A DNA stretch of 64,000 nt from Kribbella kalugense (GCF_004365875.1 NZ_SODF01000004.1:62001-126000); one strand, 5' to 3'; shown: positions 8,739 through 17,961, counted from the first letter of the stretch. The notes: generated by a model not told the origin, from the sequence alone. Numbers and translations are program-made.

Positions 8739-8745
8739 GACGTCC

Positions 8746-9621
8746 ATGGACCTCACCGCGGCGTACGGCTTCAGGATGGACTGGATCGTCAGCTTCGTCG
8801 CCGTCGCCCGGTACGGCGGGTTCTCGGCGGCAGGCAAGTCCGTATACCGGGGGCAGTCGCGGATCAGCGAGCACGTGGCCGAGCTGGAGCGCGCTCTCGG
8901 CGTACAACTCTTCGACCGCGGCCAAACCACCAGCCTGACCCCGGAAGGTCGCGCGCTGCTCCCGCGTGCCGAGGAGATCCTGCGGACTGTGCAGAGCCTG
9001 AACGCCGGGGGAGAGGTCCGGTTCGGCGTCTACCCGAGCGCGGCCGCGTGGCTGTTCCCTCGCGTCGTACGCCGGCTCCCGGACGACATCAGACTCCTGC
9101 TCGTGGAGGGGCCGAGTGTCGACCTCGAGAGCGCGCTGGTCCGCGGCGACATCGACCTCGCGATCCGCCCGGTCCACCCACTCGTGACGGACGAGTCCCT
9201 GGTCCACGAGGTGCTCTGGCGCGAACCGCTCGTTGCCGTCTTCCCGGACAAGCATCCGCTGGCCGGCGCCGGGTCCGTCGGTCTCGAACAGCTCGCCGAG
9301 CTCCCGCTGATCTCCATCGGCGAGGCCGACGGTCCGCGCCAGTTCGAGTCCCATCTGGCCTTCGCGTCAGCCGGTCTCAACCCTGAGTCCGCCTTCCGCA
9401 CCAACCAGCCGCAGACCCTGCTCTCCCTGGTCCGCCACGGCCTCGGGGTCGGCGTGACCAACCAGCTGGCGGTCACCACCGCCAACCTCGAAGGGGTGAA
9501 GCTCGTCCCAATTCACGACGCCGGGGTTGATCGTCAGGTCGGCCTGTTCACCCGCCGCGATCGCGGCCACTCGCCGTCGTTGGAGCAGGTGATCGAAGCG
9601 GTGCGGCAAGTCAGCGGATGA
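8746..9621 (+). CDS. LysR-family transcriptional regulator
   Basis: This is a 291-aa LysR-type regulator. The N-terminal helix-turn-helix includes VARYGGFSAAGKSVYRGQS and RISEHVAELERALGVQLFDR, followed by the usual LTPEGRALLPRAEEIL linker helix. The C-terminal periplasmic-binding-like domain (about residues 85-285) would bind a co-inducer. ATG 8746 is preferred because a -10 box sits 7 nt upstream; ATG 8776 is an alternative. It is divergent from the flavin monooxygenase with about 50 nt between, the classic arrangement of a LysR protein and its target. Its 3' end overlaps the convergent cupin gene by 11 nt. Confidence 0.9.
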   Translation: MDLTAAYGFRMDWIVSFVAVARYGGFSAAGKSVYRGQSRISEHVAELERALGVQLFDRGQTTSLTPEGRALLPRAEEILRTVQSLNAGGEVRFGVYPSAAAWLFPRVVRRLPDDIRLLLVEGPSVDLESALVRGDIDLAIRPVHPLVTDESLVHEVLWREPLVAVFPDKHPLAGAGSVGLEQLAELPLISIGEADGPRQFESHLAFASAGLNPESAFRTNQPQTLLSLVRHGLGVGVTNQLAVTTANLEGVKLVPIHDAGVDRQVGLFTRRDRGHSPSLEQVIEAVRQVSG

Positions 9622-10093
9622 ACTGATCCACGTAGTCGGCGCCCAGTCCGTTGGCGGCGTAGTGGTCTCGGCAGAGTTGGATCTTGGTGAAGGTGTCTTC
9701 GTAGCCGATCTGGTTGCCGGCCTCGTCGACGTAGATCATCGCGCCGGAGATGTTGAAGAACGTGATCATCTCGGTGCAGTCCTCCGGGACGCGGAGGGTG
9801 TGGATCTCGCCGGGCGGCTCGTACACGAACGACCCGGCCTCCGCGACCCACCCGTGTTCGTCGTACTGCCATTTGCCCTTGATCACATAGCCGAAGACCG
9901 CGCTCGGATGCCGGTGCCGCGACACGATGCCGGACCGGGTCACCTTGAGCAGGTTGCACCACTGGCCGGTGACCGTGTTCAGCATCAGCGGCCGGAACCA
10001 CACGTCCGGCGCCTGCTGTACCCACAACCGGTCGTCGTCCGGGACCGCCTGGACGGCGATCTCCGCGGGCACACCTGCCGAAACCGGGATCAT
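9611..10093 (-). CDS. cupin dioxygenase, 2,4'-dihydroxyacetophenone dioxygenase family
   Basis: This 160-aa cupin resembles the 2,4'-dihydroxyacetophenone dioxygenase family. The metal-binding first motif is visible as RHRHPSAVFGYVIKGKWQY and the second as GSFVYEPPGEIHTLRVPED; together they give His, His, Glu and His ligands for a non-haem iron. The family cleaves C-C bonds of aromatic ketones with O2. The actual substrate here is unknown. The gene lies 10 nt downstream of an SDR on the same strand, so the two probably form a small catabolic operon. Confidence 0.78.
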   Translation of the reverse strand: MIPVSAGVPAEIAVQAVPDDDRLWVQQAPDVWFRPLMLNTVTGQWCNLLKVTRSGIVSRHRHPSAVFGYVIKGKWQYDEHGWVAEAGSFVYEPPGEIHTLRVPEDCTEMITFFNISGAMIYVDEAGNQIGYEDTFTKIQLCRDHYAANGLGADYVDQFIR

Positions 10094-10103
10094 CGAGTTC
10101 TCC

Positions 10104-10778
10104 TTACATGCTCAGGTAGCCGCCGTCGACGGGTACGACGGTGCCGGTGACGAAGCCCGCGTCCGGGCCGGCCAGGAAGGCGATCACGCCGGCGACCTCG
10201 TCAGGCGTGCCCCAGCGGGCCATCGGCGTACGGGAGAGAATCCGCTCGGAGGCTGCCGGATCGGCTTGCAGTGCCGCGGTCAGGTCGGTGGCGATCCAGC
10301 CGGGTGCGACCGCGTTCACCCGGATGCCGTCCGCTGCCCACGCGACCGCCAGCGACTTCGTCAGCTGGACGATCCCGCCTTTGGACGCGCTGTACGCCGG
10401 AACGAGCGGACCACCGAAGTAGCTCAGCATCGACGCCACGTTGACGATGCAGCCCCGGCTCGCCGCGAGCAGGTCGTGCGCCGCCTCGGCTGCCCGCATC
10501 GCGCCGGTCAGATTGATCTCCACGACCTCGCGGAACACCTCCGGCCGGTGCTCGTCGCCGCGCTTGATGATGCCGGCCGTATTGACCAGTACGTCGAGCC
10601 GGTCGAGCGAGCCAATCAGATCCTCGAGAGCCTGCGGGGTGCGGAGATCGAGCTCGACCTCCGACTCGCCCGCACCGAGGCCGGCCGCGACGACGTGCAG
10701 CCCGTCGGCGGCAAGTCGCCGTACCGTGGCCGCACCTATCCCACTGGTGCCTCCGACGACGAGCGCGGTCCGGGTCAT
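10104..10778 (-). CDS. short-chain dehydrogenase/reductase
   Basis: This is a classical SDR of 224 aa. The cofactor-binding motif is VVGGTSGIGAATVRRL, the structural NAG motif is VLVNTAGI, and the catalytic residues are Ser in VNVASM and YSASK. The C-terminal VTGTVVPVDGG is typical of the family. It is compact because the second beta-strand region is shortened (ESEVELDLRTPQ). It oxidises or reduces an alcohol/ketone with NAD(P)(H). It is followed at 10 nt by the cupin dioxygenase, consistent with a joint degradation step on an aromatic ketone or alcohol. Confidence 0.88.
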   Translation of the reverse strand: MTRTALVVGGTSGIGAATVRRLAADGLHVVAAGLGAGESEVELDLRTPQALEDLIGSLDRLDVLVNTAGIIKRGDEHRPEVFREVVEINLTGAMRAAEAAHDLLAASRGCIVNVASMLSYFGGPLVPAYSASKGGIVQLTKSLAVAWAADGIRVNAVAPGWIATDLTAALQADPAASERILSRTPMARWGTPDEVAGVIAFLAGPDAGFVTGTVVPVDGGYLSM

Positions 10779-10847
10779 ACCGCTCAGCCTGGCGGTCGAT
10801 CGGTCTGGCGGCCACCCTGACCCGGAGTCCGGATCGGACCGATCCGG

Positions 10848-12008
10848 TTAGAGCCGCAGGTGGGGATAGTCGGGGGAGCGGCCCTGGAACGAGAGGATGC
10901 CGGGGTTGCGGATGGTGCCGCCCTCGATCTCGATCGCTCGCTTGAGGGTGGCGTCGGCGTGCCAGGAGGCGGGCCCTTCGAGGACCGGCCGGATGAACGG
11001 CAGCAGCGCCTCGCTGAGCTCCCAGGTCGCCGAGTTCCACAGGAACGACGGAGTGTGGTCGACGCCGTAGTACGTGATGTGGTCGCCGACCACGAACGTC
11101 GGGTCGTCGAACCCGGTCGGTCGGGCCCAGCTGAACCCCATACCGAGGTCGCAGGAGACGTCGACGATCAGGCTGCCCGGCTCGAGCAGCGCCAGGTCCT
11201 CCTCGATCAGGAAGGTGAGCGGCGCGTCCGGATCCTGCAGTACGCAGTTCACGATGATGTCGTGCTCGGTCAGGAACCCGGCCAGCGGGACCCGCCCGTC
11301 CTCCAGCAGCGCGTGGCTGCGGCGCGGATCGAGAGCGGCGCCGGGCTCGACCTCGTCCTGGTCGTACTGCACCATCCGGGCCGAGTGGATCGGTGAACCG
11401 ACAGCGGCCACGTCACGGCCCGTGAGGACGTCGACGTCGTGGATCCCATGCGCGTTCAACGCGGTCACGGCTCCTCGAGCGGTCGCGCCGAACCCGATCA
11501 CGACCGCCCGCAGCCGACGCCCGTAGTCGCCGGTCGAGCCGATCAGCTCGAGCGCGTGCAGCACGGAGCAGTACCCGGCGAGCTCGTTGTTCTTGTGGAA
11601 AACATGCAGGCTGAACCGGCCGTCAGCGGTCCAGTGGTTCATCGCCTCGAACGCGATCAACGTGAGCCGCCGGTCGATCGCGATCTGGGTGACCTTGTCG
11701 TCCTGGACGCAGTGCGGCCAGCCCCAGAGCACCTGGCCGGTCCGGAGCTCGGCCAGGTCCTCGGGCTGCGGCTTGGGCAGTACGACGACATCCGCGACAG
11801 CGATCAACTCGTCCCGGTCGACGACGCCGGCGACCGATTCGGCCAGCTTCCGGTCCGAGATCCCGAACTGTCCGCCGTACCCGGTCTCGAGGTAGATGTG
11901 CTGGCGCAGATCCTCGTCGATCCGCTCGAAGTGGTGCGGATGGATCGGCAGACGATGCTCGTTCTCCTTGCGGGAACGGCCGATGACGCCGAGTTTTAAC
12001 TGGTCCAC
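10848..12008 (-). CDS. N5-(carboxyethyl)ornithine synthase/alanine dehydrogenase-like oxidoreductase
   Basis: This 386-aa NAD(P)-dependent enzyme is related to N5-(carboxyethyl)ornithine synthase and alanine dehydrogenase. The N-terminal catalytic part begins LGVIGRSRKENEHRLPIHP. The Rossmann motif is AVVIGFGATARGAVTAL near residue 170. The family reductively condenses a keto acid with an amino acid side chain, or catalyses the reverse reaction. GTG 12008 is chosen because AAGGGG lies about 6 nt upstream; TTG 12041 is the alternative, extending the protein by 11 residues. Neighbours give no clue to its substrate. Confidence 0.75.
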   Translation of the reverse strand: MDQLKLGVIGRSRKENEHRLPIHPHHFERIDEDLRQHIYLETGYGGQFGISDRKLAESVAGVVDRDELIAVADVVVLPKPQPEDLAELRTGQVLWGWPHCVQDDKVTQIAIDRRLTLIAFEAMNHWTADGRFSLHVFHKNNELAGYCSVLHALELIGSTGDYGRRLRAVVIGFGATARGAVTALNAHGIHDVDVLTGRDVAAVGSPIHSARMVQYDQDEVEPGAALDPRRSHALLEDGRVPLAGFLTEHDIIVNCVLQDPDAPLTFLIEEDLALLEPGSLIVDVSCDLGMGFSWARPTGFDDPTFVVGDHITYYGVDHTPSFLWNSATWELSEALLPFIRPVLEGPASWHADATLKRAIEIEGGTIRNPGILSFQGRSPDYPHLRL

Positions 12009-12061
12009 GAGGGCCCCTTTGGTTACTGCCTGTTTTAGCACAGCGCCGTAGCAGGACCCGT

Positions 12062-12685
12062 TCAGCCGGCGCTGGCGTCGACCCGCTTGTGGTACCTCTG
12101 ACCGGCCTTCCCGCCGATCAGTGCGGCGATCAGAGTGATCACCACAGCCGCGATCAGCGTGACCATCCCGCCCGTCGTCAGCGTCCTGTCATCGAGCGGA
12201 ACCGACGGCAGATCGACCCGATCCAGCACGTCGTACTGCGAACCGGCGAGCGCCGCGAGACCCGCGACCACCGCGGTCACGACGACTCCGATCATCCAGA
12301 CACCGAACCCCTGCCGGGCACCGTCGAAGCGGGCCAGCCGGCCGGCGACGTACCCGCCGTTGTAGTACGCGATCAGCAGGATCGCCAGCAGGACCGCGGC
12401 GGAAGCGATGCCGATCGTGCCGGCCTCGTTGTTCCAGTCGATCGTGAGGGCGTAGTCGACGGCGGCCGCGATGGCGCCGACGATCCCGGTGAGCAGCGCG
12501 ATCAGTCCGATCGCGACGATCCAGCCGAAGAAGGCCGCTCCGCCCTTGAACCCGCGGAACGACGCGTCGACCTGCTCCCGCCGCACGTCGTCGGCGTGCT
12601 TGGCCTCGACATGCTCCCGCTTCGGTGGCATCTCGGACGGGTCGAGCCGCTCGATACGCGTGTCTTCCTCATGCTGCTGGGTCAT
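12062..12685 (-). CDS. four-helix membrane protein, paralogue A
   Basis: This 207-aa integral membrane protein has a hydrophilic N-terminal segment of about 45 residues followed by four hydrophobic helices. Shared signature segments are RGFKGGAAFFGWIVAIG, NGGYVAGRLARFDGARQGFG and SQYDVLDRVDLPSVPLDD. The downstream-strand neighbour at 12746-13441 has the same architecture and matching segments, so the two arose by tandem duplication. The function is unknown. A short charged tail (GQRYHKRVD) ends the protein on the cytoplasmic side. Confidence 0.75.
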   Translation of the reverse strand: MTQQHEEDTRIERLDPSEMPPKREHVEAKHADDVRREQVDASFRGFKGGAAFFGWIVAIGLIALLTGIVGAIAAAVDYALTIDWNNEAGTIGIASAAVLLAILLIAYYNGGYVAGRLARFDGARQGFGVWMIGVVVTAVVAGLAALAGSQYDVLDRVDLPSVPLDDRTLTTGGMVTLIAAVVITLIAALIGGKAGQRYHKRVDASAG

Positions 12686-12745
12686 TGCACTCTCTCCTCA
12701 CCAGACAGCCCCGTGGCAGCCATCCGGTACCCGGCAGCAAAACCC

Positions 12746-13441
12746 CTAGTCGACCAGCTGGTCGATCCGGTCGTGGTAGCGCCGGCCGTTCTTGCCGCCC
12801 AGGATGGCCGCGAGCAGCGTGAGGAGGAGTAGTGCGGCGGCCGCGACGATCCCGCCGAGTGCGAGCGTGTTGTTGGTCAGCGCCACGTCCGGCCGGTTGA
12901 TGTCGCTGAGCACGTCGTACTGGTTGTCCAGCAGCCAGCCGGTGCCGCCCGCGACCAACCCGACCAGGACCGCGATCATCCACACCCCGAAGCCCTGCCG
13001 TCCGCCGTCGAAGCGGACCAGCCGGCCGGCGACGTACCCGCCGGTGTAGAACGCGATCGTCAGCATCAGGATGGCGACCCCGGCTGCGGTGATCGACGCA
13101 GCGCCAGGCTGCGCCTTCGCGTCGCTGGTGGTGTAGTCGAGGACCTGCGCGGTCCCGAAGGCGGCCGCGGACACAGCCGCCAGCAGCAGGACCGACATCG
13201 CGATCGCGATCAGCCAGCCGAAGAACGCCGCGCCGAACTTGAACCCGCGGTACGACAGGAGCTCCGGGGCGACCTCAGGCTCCGCGGGACCCGCACCGGG
13301 CGGCTGCGGGATCGAGATCGTGCTCATCGCCCGGCTTGCGGCCGCGCGAGCCTCCTCGTACCGCTGCGTGGTGGTGTCCTCGCCGGCGGGCGTGGTGATG
13401 GTGGCGGTGTTGCCTAGGTCGCCGGGGTACTGCTGGCTCAT
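12746..13441 (-). CDS. four-helix membrane protein, paralogue B
   Basis: This is a 231-aa paralogue of the neighbouring membrane protein. It keeps the motifs RGFKFGAAFFGWLIAI, GGYVAGRLVRFDGGRQGFG and NQYDVLSDINRPDVAL and ends in a charged tail GRRYHDRID. Its soluble N-terminus is different and longer (about 70 aa, Thr/Pro/Ala-rich), so the copies have diverged mainly there. It lies upstream of paralogue A on the same strand with a 60-nt gap, and the two are probably cotranscribed. A heteromeric membrane complex is possible but inferred. Confidence 0.75.
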   Translation of the reverse strand: MSQQYPGDLGNTATITTPAGEDTTTQRYEEARAAASRAMSTISIPQPPGAGPAEPEVAPELLSYRGFKFGAAFFGWLIAIAMSVLLLAAVSAAAFGTAQVLDYTTSDAKAQPGAASITAAGVAILMLTIAFYTGGYVAGRLVRFDGGRQGFGVWMIAVLVGLVAGGTGWLLDNQYDVLSDINRPDVALTNNTLALGGIVAAAALLLLTLLAAILGGKNGRRYHDRIDQLVD

Positions 13442-13521
13442 GTCCGCTGGCTCCTCACTGGTCGGCGTTCCGCATCGTCCCTACCCGCTCGTACGGCGCC
13501 TGACACGGCAGGTGCGCGGAT

Positions 13522-15081
13522 TTAACCGGCTCCTGGAGTCGGGTCACTCTCCGTCGCCGGGTAGCGGCGGGGAGTGAAGACCAGTGGTCCGTCGGGGCGG
13601 GACACGGTACGCGTCTGTGACGAGCCGATCAGGAGCAGGCACCGCATGTCAACGGTTTGGGCGTCGAGTTCGGCGAGTGTTGTCACCGTGATCGTCTCCG
13701 CCGGGCCGCCCACGTCTCGGCCGATCACGACGGGCGTGTCCGGGGAGCGGTGTTCGAGCAGCAGGTCGCGGGTCGCGGCCACCTGCCAGGTGCGGGACTT
13801 CGAGGCCGGGTTGTAGATCGCGATCGCCAGATCGGCCGTGGCCGCCGCGGTCAGCCGCTGAGCGATCACGTCCCACGGCTTGAGCCGGTCCGACAACGAC
13901 AGGACGCAGTAGTCGTGCCCGAGCGGCGCTCCGACCCGGCTGGCCACGGCCTGGGCGGCAGTCATACCGGGCAGCACGCGTACGGCGATATCGGCGTACT
14001 CCGGCTCGGAGGCGACCTCCGTGACCGCACTGGCCATCGCGAACACACCCGGGTCACCGGAGGAGACGACGACCACTGACGAGCCCTTACGGGCTAAGTC
14101 GAGGGCGAACGCGGCCCGCTCGGACTCGACCCGGTTGTCCGACCCGTGCTTGCGCTGGCGGGCCCGGTCCGGCAGCCGGTCGACGTACGTGGTGTAGCCG
14201 ATCACGTCGTCCGCGCCGGCGATCGCGGCCCGGACCTCGGGCGTCATCCACTCCGGCCCGGCCGGTCCGAGGCCGACGACCGTGACGGAGCCTTCGGTGG
14301 CCGTTTTGGTCGCTGGGGGAGTGAAGGTGGTGTTCATCGGGCTCGGGAGGAGGGCCAGGGAGAAGTACGGGACCTCGTCTGGGTCGACCTCGTTGAGCGG
14401 GGCCGTCCGCTGGGCCTCGGTGGTCGCGCGTTCGACGTACCAGGCCTCGTCGGCGCGGCCTGCGAGCTCGAAGGCCTCTCGCACGTTGGCGAACGTGCGG
14501 CCGAGCTTCATCACGGCGGCCGCGTCGGTGGAGCGGAGGCGGTCCGCGAGCACGTCCGGTGGGAGGGTGCCGGGGAGGACAGTGAGGATCTCGTCGCGTT
14601 CGCACAGCGGCCGGCCGAGTACGGCGGCGGCCGCGCTGACCGATGTCACGCCGGGGACGACCTCGCACAGGTACTTGTCCGCCAGCCGTTTGTGCATGTG
14701 CATGTAGGAGCCGTAGAAGAGCGGATCGCCTTCCGCGAGTACGACGACGTCCCGGCCGGCGTCGAGGTGCGCGGCGAGCCGGGCGGCGCAGTCGGCGTAG
14801 AAGTCGTCCATCGCACCCTGGTAGCCGCCGGGGTGATCGGTCGTCTCGGTGGTGAGCGGGTAGACGAGGTGCTCTTCGAGCTGTCCTGGGGTCAGGTACG
14901 GCGCTGCGACCGACCGCGCGATGCTCCGTCCGTGCCGCGCACTGTGGAACGCGATCACGTCAGCGGCGCCGATCAACCTCGCCGCCTTCACAGTCACCAA
15001 CTCAGGATCTCCAGGCCCCAACCCAACACCCCACAACCGCCCGCTGCCCGCACCCGCCGCACCTGCTCCTGGCTCGCGCAT
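13522..15081 (-). CDS. cobIJ: bifunctional precorrin-2 C20-/precorrin-3B C17-methyltransferase (CobI-CobJ fusion)
   Basis: This 519-aa fusion of two SAM-dependent tetrapyrrole methylases acts in corrin ring synthesis. Residues about 12-250 are CobI (LWGVGLGPGDPELVTVKA, VVVLAEGDPLFYGSYMH, VVPGVTSVSAAAAVLGRPL) and methylate C20 of precorrin-2. Residues about 270-505 are CobJ (VTVVGLGPAGPEWMTPEV, VVVSSGDPGVFAMASAV, VLPGMTAAQAVASRVGAPL) and carry out C17 methylation with ring contraction after CobG. CobIJ fusions are common in actinobacteria. The ATG directly follows the cobH stop codon (TAAATG), so translation is coupled. It is the last gene of the MFS-cobG-cobH-cobIJ operon. Confidence 0.93.
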   Translation of the reverse strand: MREPGAGAAGAGSGRLWGVGLGPGDPELVTVKAARLIGAADVIAFHSARHGRSIARSVAAPYLTPGQLEEHLVYPLTTETTDHPGGYQGAMDDFYADCAARLAAHLDAGRDVVVLAEGDPLFYGSYMHMHKRLADKYLCEVVPGVTSVSAAAAVLGRPLCERDEILTVLPGTLPPDVLADRLRSTDAAAVMKLGRTFANVREAFELAGRADEAWYVERATTEAQRTAPLNEVDPDEVPYFSLALLPSPMNTTFTPPATKTATEGSVTVVGLGPAGPEWMTPEVRAAIAGADDVIGYTTYVDRLPDRARQRKHGSDNRVESERAAFALDLARKGSSVVVVSSGDPGVFAMASAVTEVASEPEYADIAVRVLPGMTAAQAVASRVGAPLGHDYCVLSLSDRLKPWDVIAQRLTAAATADLAIAIYNPASKSRTWQVAATRDLLLEHRSPDTPVVIGRDVGGPAETITVTTLAELDAQTVDMRCLLLIGSSQTRTVSRPDGPLVFTPRRYPATESDPTPGAG

Positions 15082-15711
15082 TTACTCCTCCTCGCTGGCG
15101 ATTGCGTTGATCGCGGCTGCGGTGATCGCGCTTCCACCGCGTCGTCCGCGGACGACCATGTACTCCAGGCCCAGTTGATTCGCGGCGAGCGCCTCCTTGG
15201 ACTCGGCCGCGCCGATGAACCCGACCGGGATCCCGAGCACCGCCGCCGGTCGAGGGCCACCCGTGGCAAGCACGTCGAGGAGATGGAACAACGTCGTCGG
15301 AGCGTTGCCGATAGCAACAACCGCTCCGTCGAGACGCTCGCCCCACAGCTCGACCGCCGCCGCGCTCCTCGTGGTCTGCAACTCCTGCGCGAGCCCGACG
15401 GTCCGTGGGTCCTGCAGCGTGCAGATCACCTCGTTGTCCGCGGGAAGCCGGCGCCGGGTGATGCCGGCCGCGACCATCTGCGCGTCACACAGGATCGGTG
15501 CACCGCCTTGCAGTGCGGCCCGCGCGTTCTTGACCACGTTCGGCGACCAGGCCAGGTCGGCGACCAGATCGGTCATCCCGCAGGCGTGGATCATCCGTAC
15601 GGCGACCTGCGCCACGTCGGCCGGTAGTCCGTCCAGCTCCGCCTCGGCCCGGATCGTCGCGAACGACCGCCGGTAGATCTCCGCGCCGTCGCGCACGTAC
15701 TCATAGCTCAC
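15082..15711 (-). CDS. cobH: precorrin-8X methylmutase
   Basis: This 209-aa CobH moves the C11 methyl group to C12 to give hydrogenobyrinate. Family segments are VRMIHACGMTDLVADL, with the catalytic His, then GAPILCDAQMVAAGITRR and VIGFIGAAESKEAL-like FIGAAESKEAL. The GTG start at 15711 overlaps the cobG stop (GTGA) and has GGGGAA just upstream; the frame is open further but only over cobG. It sits between cobG and cobIJ in one operon. Confidence 0.93.
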   Translation of the reverse strand: MSYEYVRDGAEIYRRSFATIRAEAELDGLPADVAQVAVRMIHACGMTDLVADLAWSPNVVKNARAALQGGAPILCDAQMVAAGITRRRLPADNEVICTLQDPRTVGLAQELQTTRSAAAVELWGERLDGAVVAIGNAPTTLFHLLDVLATGGPRPAAVLGIPVGFIGAAESKEALAANQLGLEYMVVRGRRGGSAITAAAINAIASEEE

Positions 15712-16784
15712 AGCCGTTCCCCGTCCACCAGATATCCGTTGCCTACCGCAACCACATCGACAAACGCACCGGCCGGCTTCCCGCACCGCCGCTCACACCC
15801 CGACCAATGCACCCGCCTGCCACCTCGAACTACATTCAGACGGGTTGCGTCCGTGCGGACGTCCGCCAGCGCCTTCGCGCATCCCGGCTGACCCGCGCAC
15901 GCCGTCACACCTTCCCAGACCGAGTCCGGCTGTGTGACCAGCCCGACCTCTTCCAGGCCGGTTGCTCCGACCGGCACCACGACTGACCGCCACGGCGTGA
16001 TGCGGACCTCATCGCCACCCTGCGCCAGCACAGCTGCCTGATCCTGCGTCACGCTCCCCAACGGAACTGTGACCACCAGCGCCGACCCATGCACACCAGC
16101 CGCCATCCTCGTACTGCTGGTGTCCGCGACCTCATCCGCCCGCACCCCGAGCCGCTCAAGCACGCGGTCCGCGCCAACCTCAGCGATCCGCCACTCCTGA
16201 TCACGCACCGCCAGGAACGCCTCAGCCGCGGCCAACATCAGCTCCGGCACATCGGCCCACCCCACCCGCACACCCCGACCACCGAGGCTCAGCACGGCAC
16301 TCCGCTCATCCAGCGCCCGTACGGCCACATCTGCCCGCACGTCCGCCAGATCCCCACGCCCATCGTCCAGCGCGAACAGAAACCGCCCCGGCAGTTCCGC
16401 CAGCGCCGGACGGCCACACAGCGCCCGGTCAAGAGCAGCAGCCACCGGCAGGACGTCGTACCGCGACTCCTGGTCCAGACCGGAGAGCGGCGACGCCAGG
16501 ATGTTGCGGACTCGCTCGTGGGTGATCGACGGCAGCAGACCGGCGCTGTACAACCGGTCCGACAGCTCCTGCGGCCCGTCCGCCTTTAGCCCGCGTATCT
16601 GCACGTTCCCGCGGGACGTGAGTTCCAGCCGGCCATCACCCAGTTCGGCGGCAGCAACCCGCAGTACGTCGAGCTGGGCGCTGCTCAGCCGTCCACCTGG
16701 CAGCCGGACCCGTGCGAGACCGCCGTCAGCCGCCTGGTGCACGGCCAGCACACCAGGGCATCGATCGGTCTCGGTCCGCGCCAC
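15708..16784 (-). CDS. cobG: precorrin-3B synthase
   Basis: This 358-aa CobG is the oxygen-dependent monooxygenase of the aerobic cobalamin pathway that converts precorrin-3A to precorrin-3B. It belongs to the nitrite/sulfite reductase fold, with two homologous halves. The iron-sulfur ligands are visible as CAGQPGC followed by HWSGCERRCGKP near the C-terminus. The motif GRLELTSRGNVQIRGL is typical of the siroheme/ferredoxin-like domain. Its presence shows that this organism uses the aerobic route. The GTG start lies 10 nt after the stop of the MFS gene, and its own stop overlaps cobH. Confidence 0.93.
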   Translation of the reverse strand: MARTETDRCPGVLAVHQAADGGLARVRLPGGRLSSAQLDVLRVAAAELGDGRLELTSRGNVQIRGLKADGPQELSDRLYSAGLLPSITHERVRNILASPLSGLDQESRYDVLPVAAALDRALCGRPALAELPGRFLFALDDGRGDLADVRADVAVRALDERSAVLSLGGRGVRVGWADVPELMLAAAEAFLAVRDQEWRIAEVGADRVLERLGVRADEVADTSSTRMAAGVHGSALVVTVPLGSVTQDQAAVLAQGGDEVRITPWRSVVVPVGATGLEEVGLVTQPDSVWEGVTACAGQPGCAKALADVRTDATRLNVVRGGRRVHWSGCERRCGKPAGAFVDVVAVGNGYLVDGERL

Positions 16785-16794
16785 AACCGCGATG

Positions 16795-17961
16795 CTACGT
16801 GCCCGGAACCTCCTGTGTTCTGGACCACAGCAGCACCACGACTGCCAGTACTGCGCACCCGCCGCCGGCCACCATCGCCACCGGCACCGACCACGCGTCC
16901 ACCACGAGCCCGCCGAGCAGCGCGCCGATCGACAACACCGCCTGGAACGAGGAGGTGAACCAAACGGTCGCCGCCTCTCGCGACTGCGGTGCGGCCTTGG
17001 CGAACATGCTCATCGAGCACACCGGCACGCCGCCGTACCCGAGTCCCCAGACCACGAGCAGCAGCAAGGCTCCCGTCGTACTGCGGCCGACGACCGGCAT
17101 CAGCAGGGTCGCGGCGGCGATCAAGGCGGCGCAGGTGGCGAAGGTCGCGGTGAGGTTGCGGGCGGCCGTCGTACCCGCGATGAGGTTGCCGATCAGACCT
17201 GCGACTCCGTAGACGAGCAGGAACAGGCCGATCAGCTCCGGGCGTACGACGTCGCGCAGGAAGGGCGTCACGTAGGTGTAGGTGGCGAACTGGGCCGTGA
17301 CGATCAGACAGGTGACTACTACCGCGTTGCGGCTGCCTCGGAGGGCATCTCGGAGTACGGCGGCTCGGGTGACCTTCAGTGGCGGGAGTGGGGGCACGGT
17401 GGTGCGCAGTGCGGCGAGCGCCAGCAGGGCGAGTACTCCGAGGGCGGCGAACGACGTACGCCAGCCGGCGAGCTCACCAACGAACGTGCCTGCTGGTACG
17501 CCGAGCACCGAGCCGAGTGGGACTGCGGCGAAGATGACGGCTGTGGCTCGCGGTGCCCAGCGGTCCGGGACCAGTCGGCCCGCCAGGCCGGCGCCGATCG
17601 ACCAGAATCCGCCGATAGTCAGTCCGACCAGGAATCTGGCCACCAGCTCGAGCCAGAAGACCGGTGCGGCCACTGCGAGGAAGCCGGCGATGGCCAGCAG
17701 GACCATGAGGGCGCAGAGCATCAGGCGTCGGTCCAGCCGCGCAGTGACGAGTGTGACGACCGGTGCGGCGACCGCGGCGACCAGGCCGGGCGTTGTCATC
17801 AGCCAGCCGGTGCGGCCCGGGGTGAGAGCGAAGTCGGAACCGATCGGCGTGAGGAGACCGATCGGAAGGATCTCCGTGGTCACGATCACGAAGATCCCCA
17901 GCGTCACCGCGACCACGCCGAACCACCGGACGGTCGGCGCACGGGTTTCCAGAAGAGTCAT
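16795..17961 (-). CDS. MFS transporter, DHA1/NepI-AraJ-like
   Basis: This is a 388-aa major facilitator transporter with twelve hydrophobic segments. The region after helix 1 has the TTEILPIGLL motif, and the loop 2-3 motif is present as ARLDRRLMLCALM. It most resembles the DHA1 efflux group (NepI/AraJ-like); the substrate is not evident. The start is placed at ATG 17961; the frame remains open upstream without a good ribosome-binding site. It is the first gene of the operon with cobG, cobH and cobIJ, only 10 nt apart. This hints at a link to corrin metabolism but does not prove one, since MFS proteins are not classical cobalamin importers. Confidence 0.83.
   Translation of the reverse strand: MTLLETRAPTVRWFGVVAVTLGIFVIVTTEILPIGLLTPIGSDFALTPGRTGWLMTTPGLVAAVAAPVVTLVTARLDRRLMLCALMVLLAIAGFLAVAAPVFWLELVARFLVGLTIGGFWSIGAGLAGRLVPDRWAPRATAVIFAAVPLGSVLGVPAGTFVGELAGWRTSFAALGVLALLALAALRTTVPPLPPLKVTRAAVLRDALRGSRNAVVVTCLIVTAQFATYTYVTPFLRDVVRPELIGLFLLVYGVAGLIGNLIAGTTAARNLTATFATCAALIAAATLLMPVVGRSTTGALLLLVVWGLGYGGVPVCSMSMFAKAAPQSREAATVWFTSSFQAVLSIGALLGGLVVDAWSVPVAMVAGGGCAVLAVVVLLWSRTQEVPGT

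Noticed and set aside
8197..8745. N-terminal extension of the LysR frame
   Set aside because: It runs antisense to the flavin monooxygenase; LysR homology begins at 8746-8776.
8695..9354. N-terminal extension of the flavin monooxygenase frame
   Set aside because: It is antisense to LysR; the FAD motif directly follows GTG 8694.
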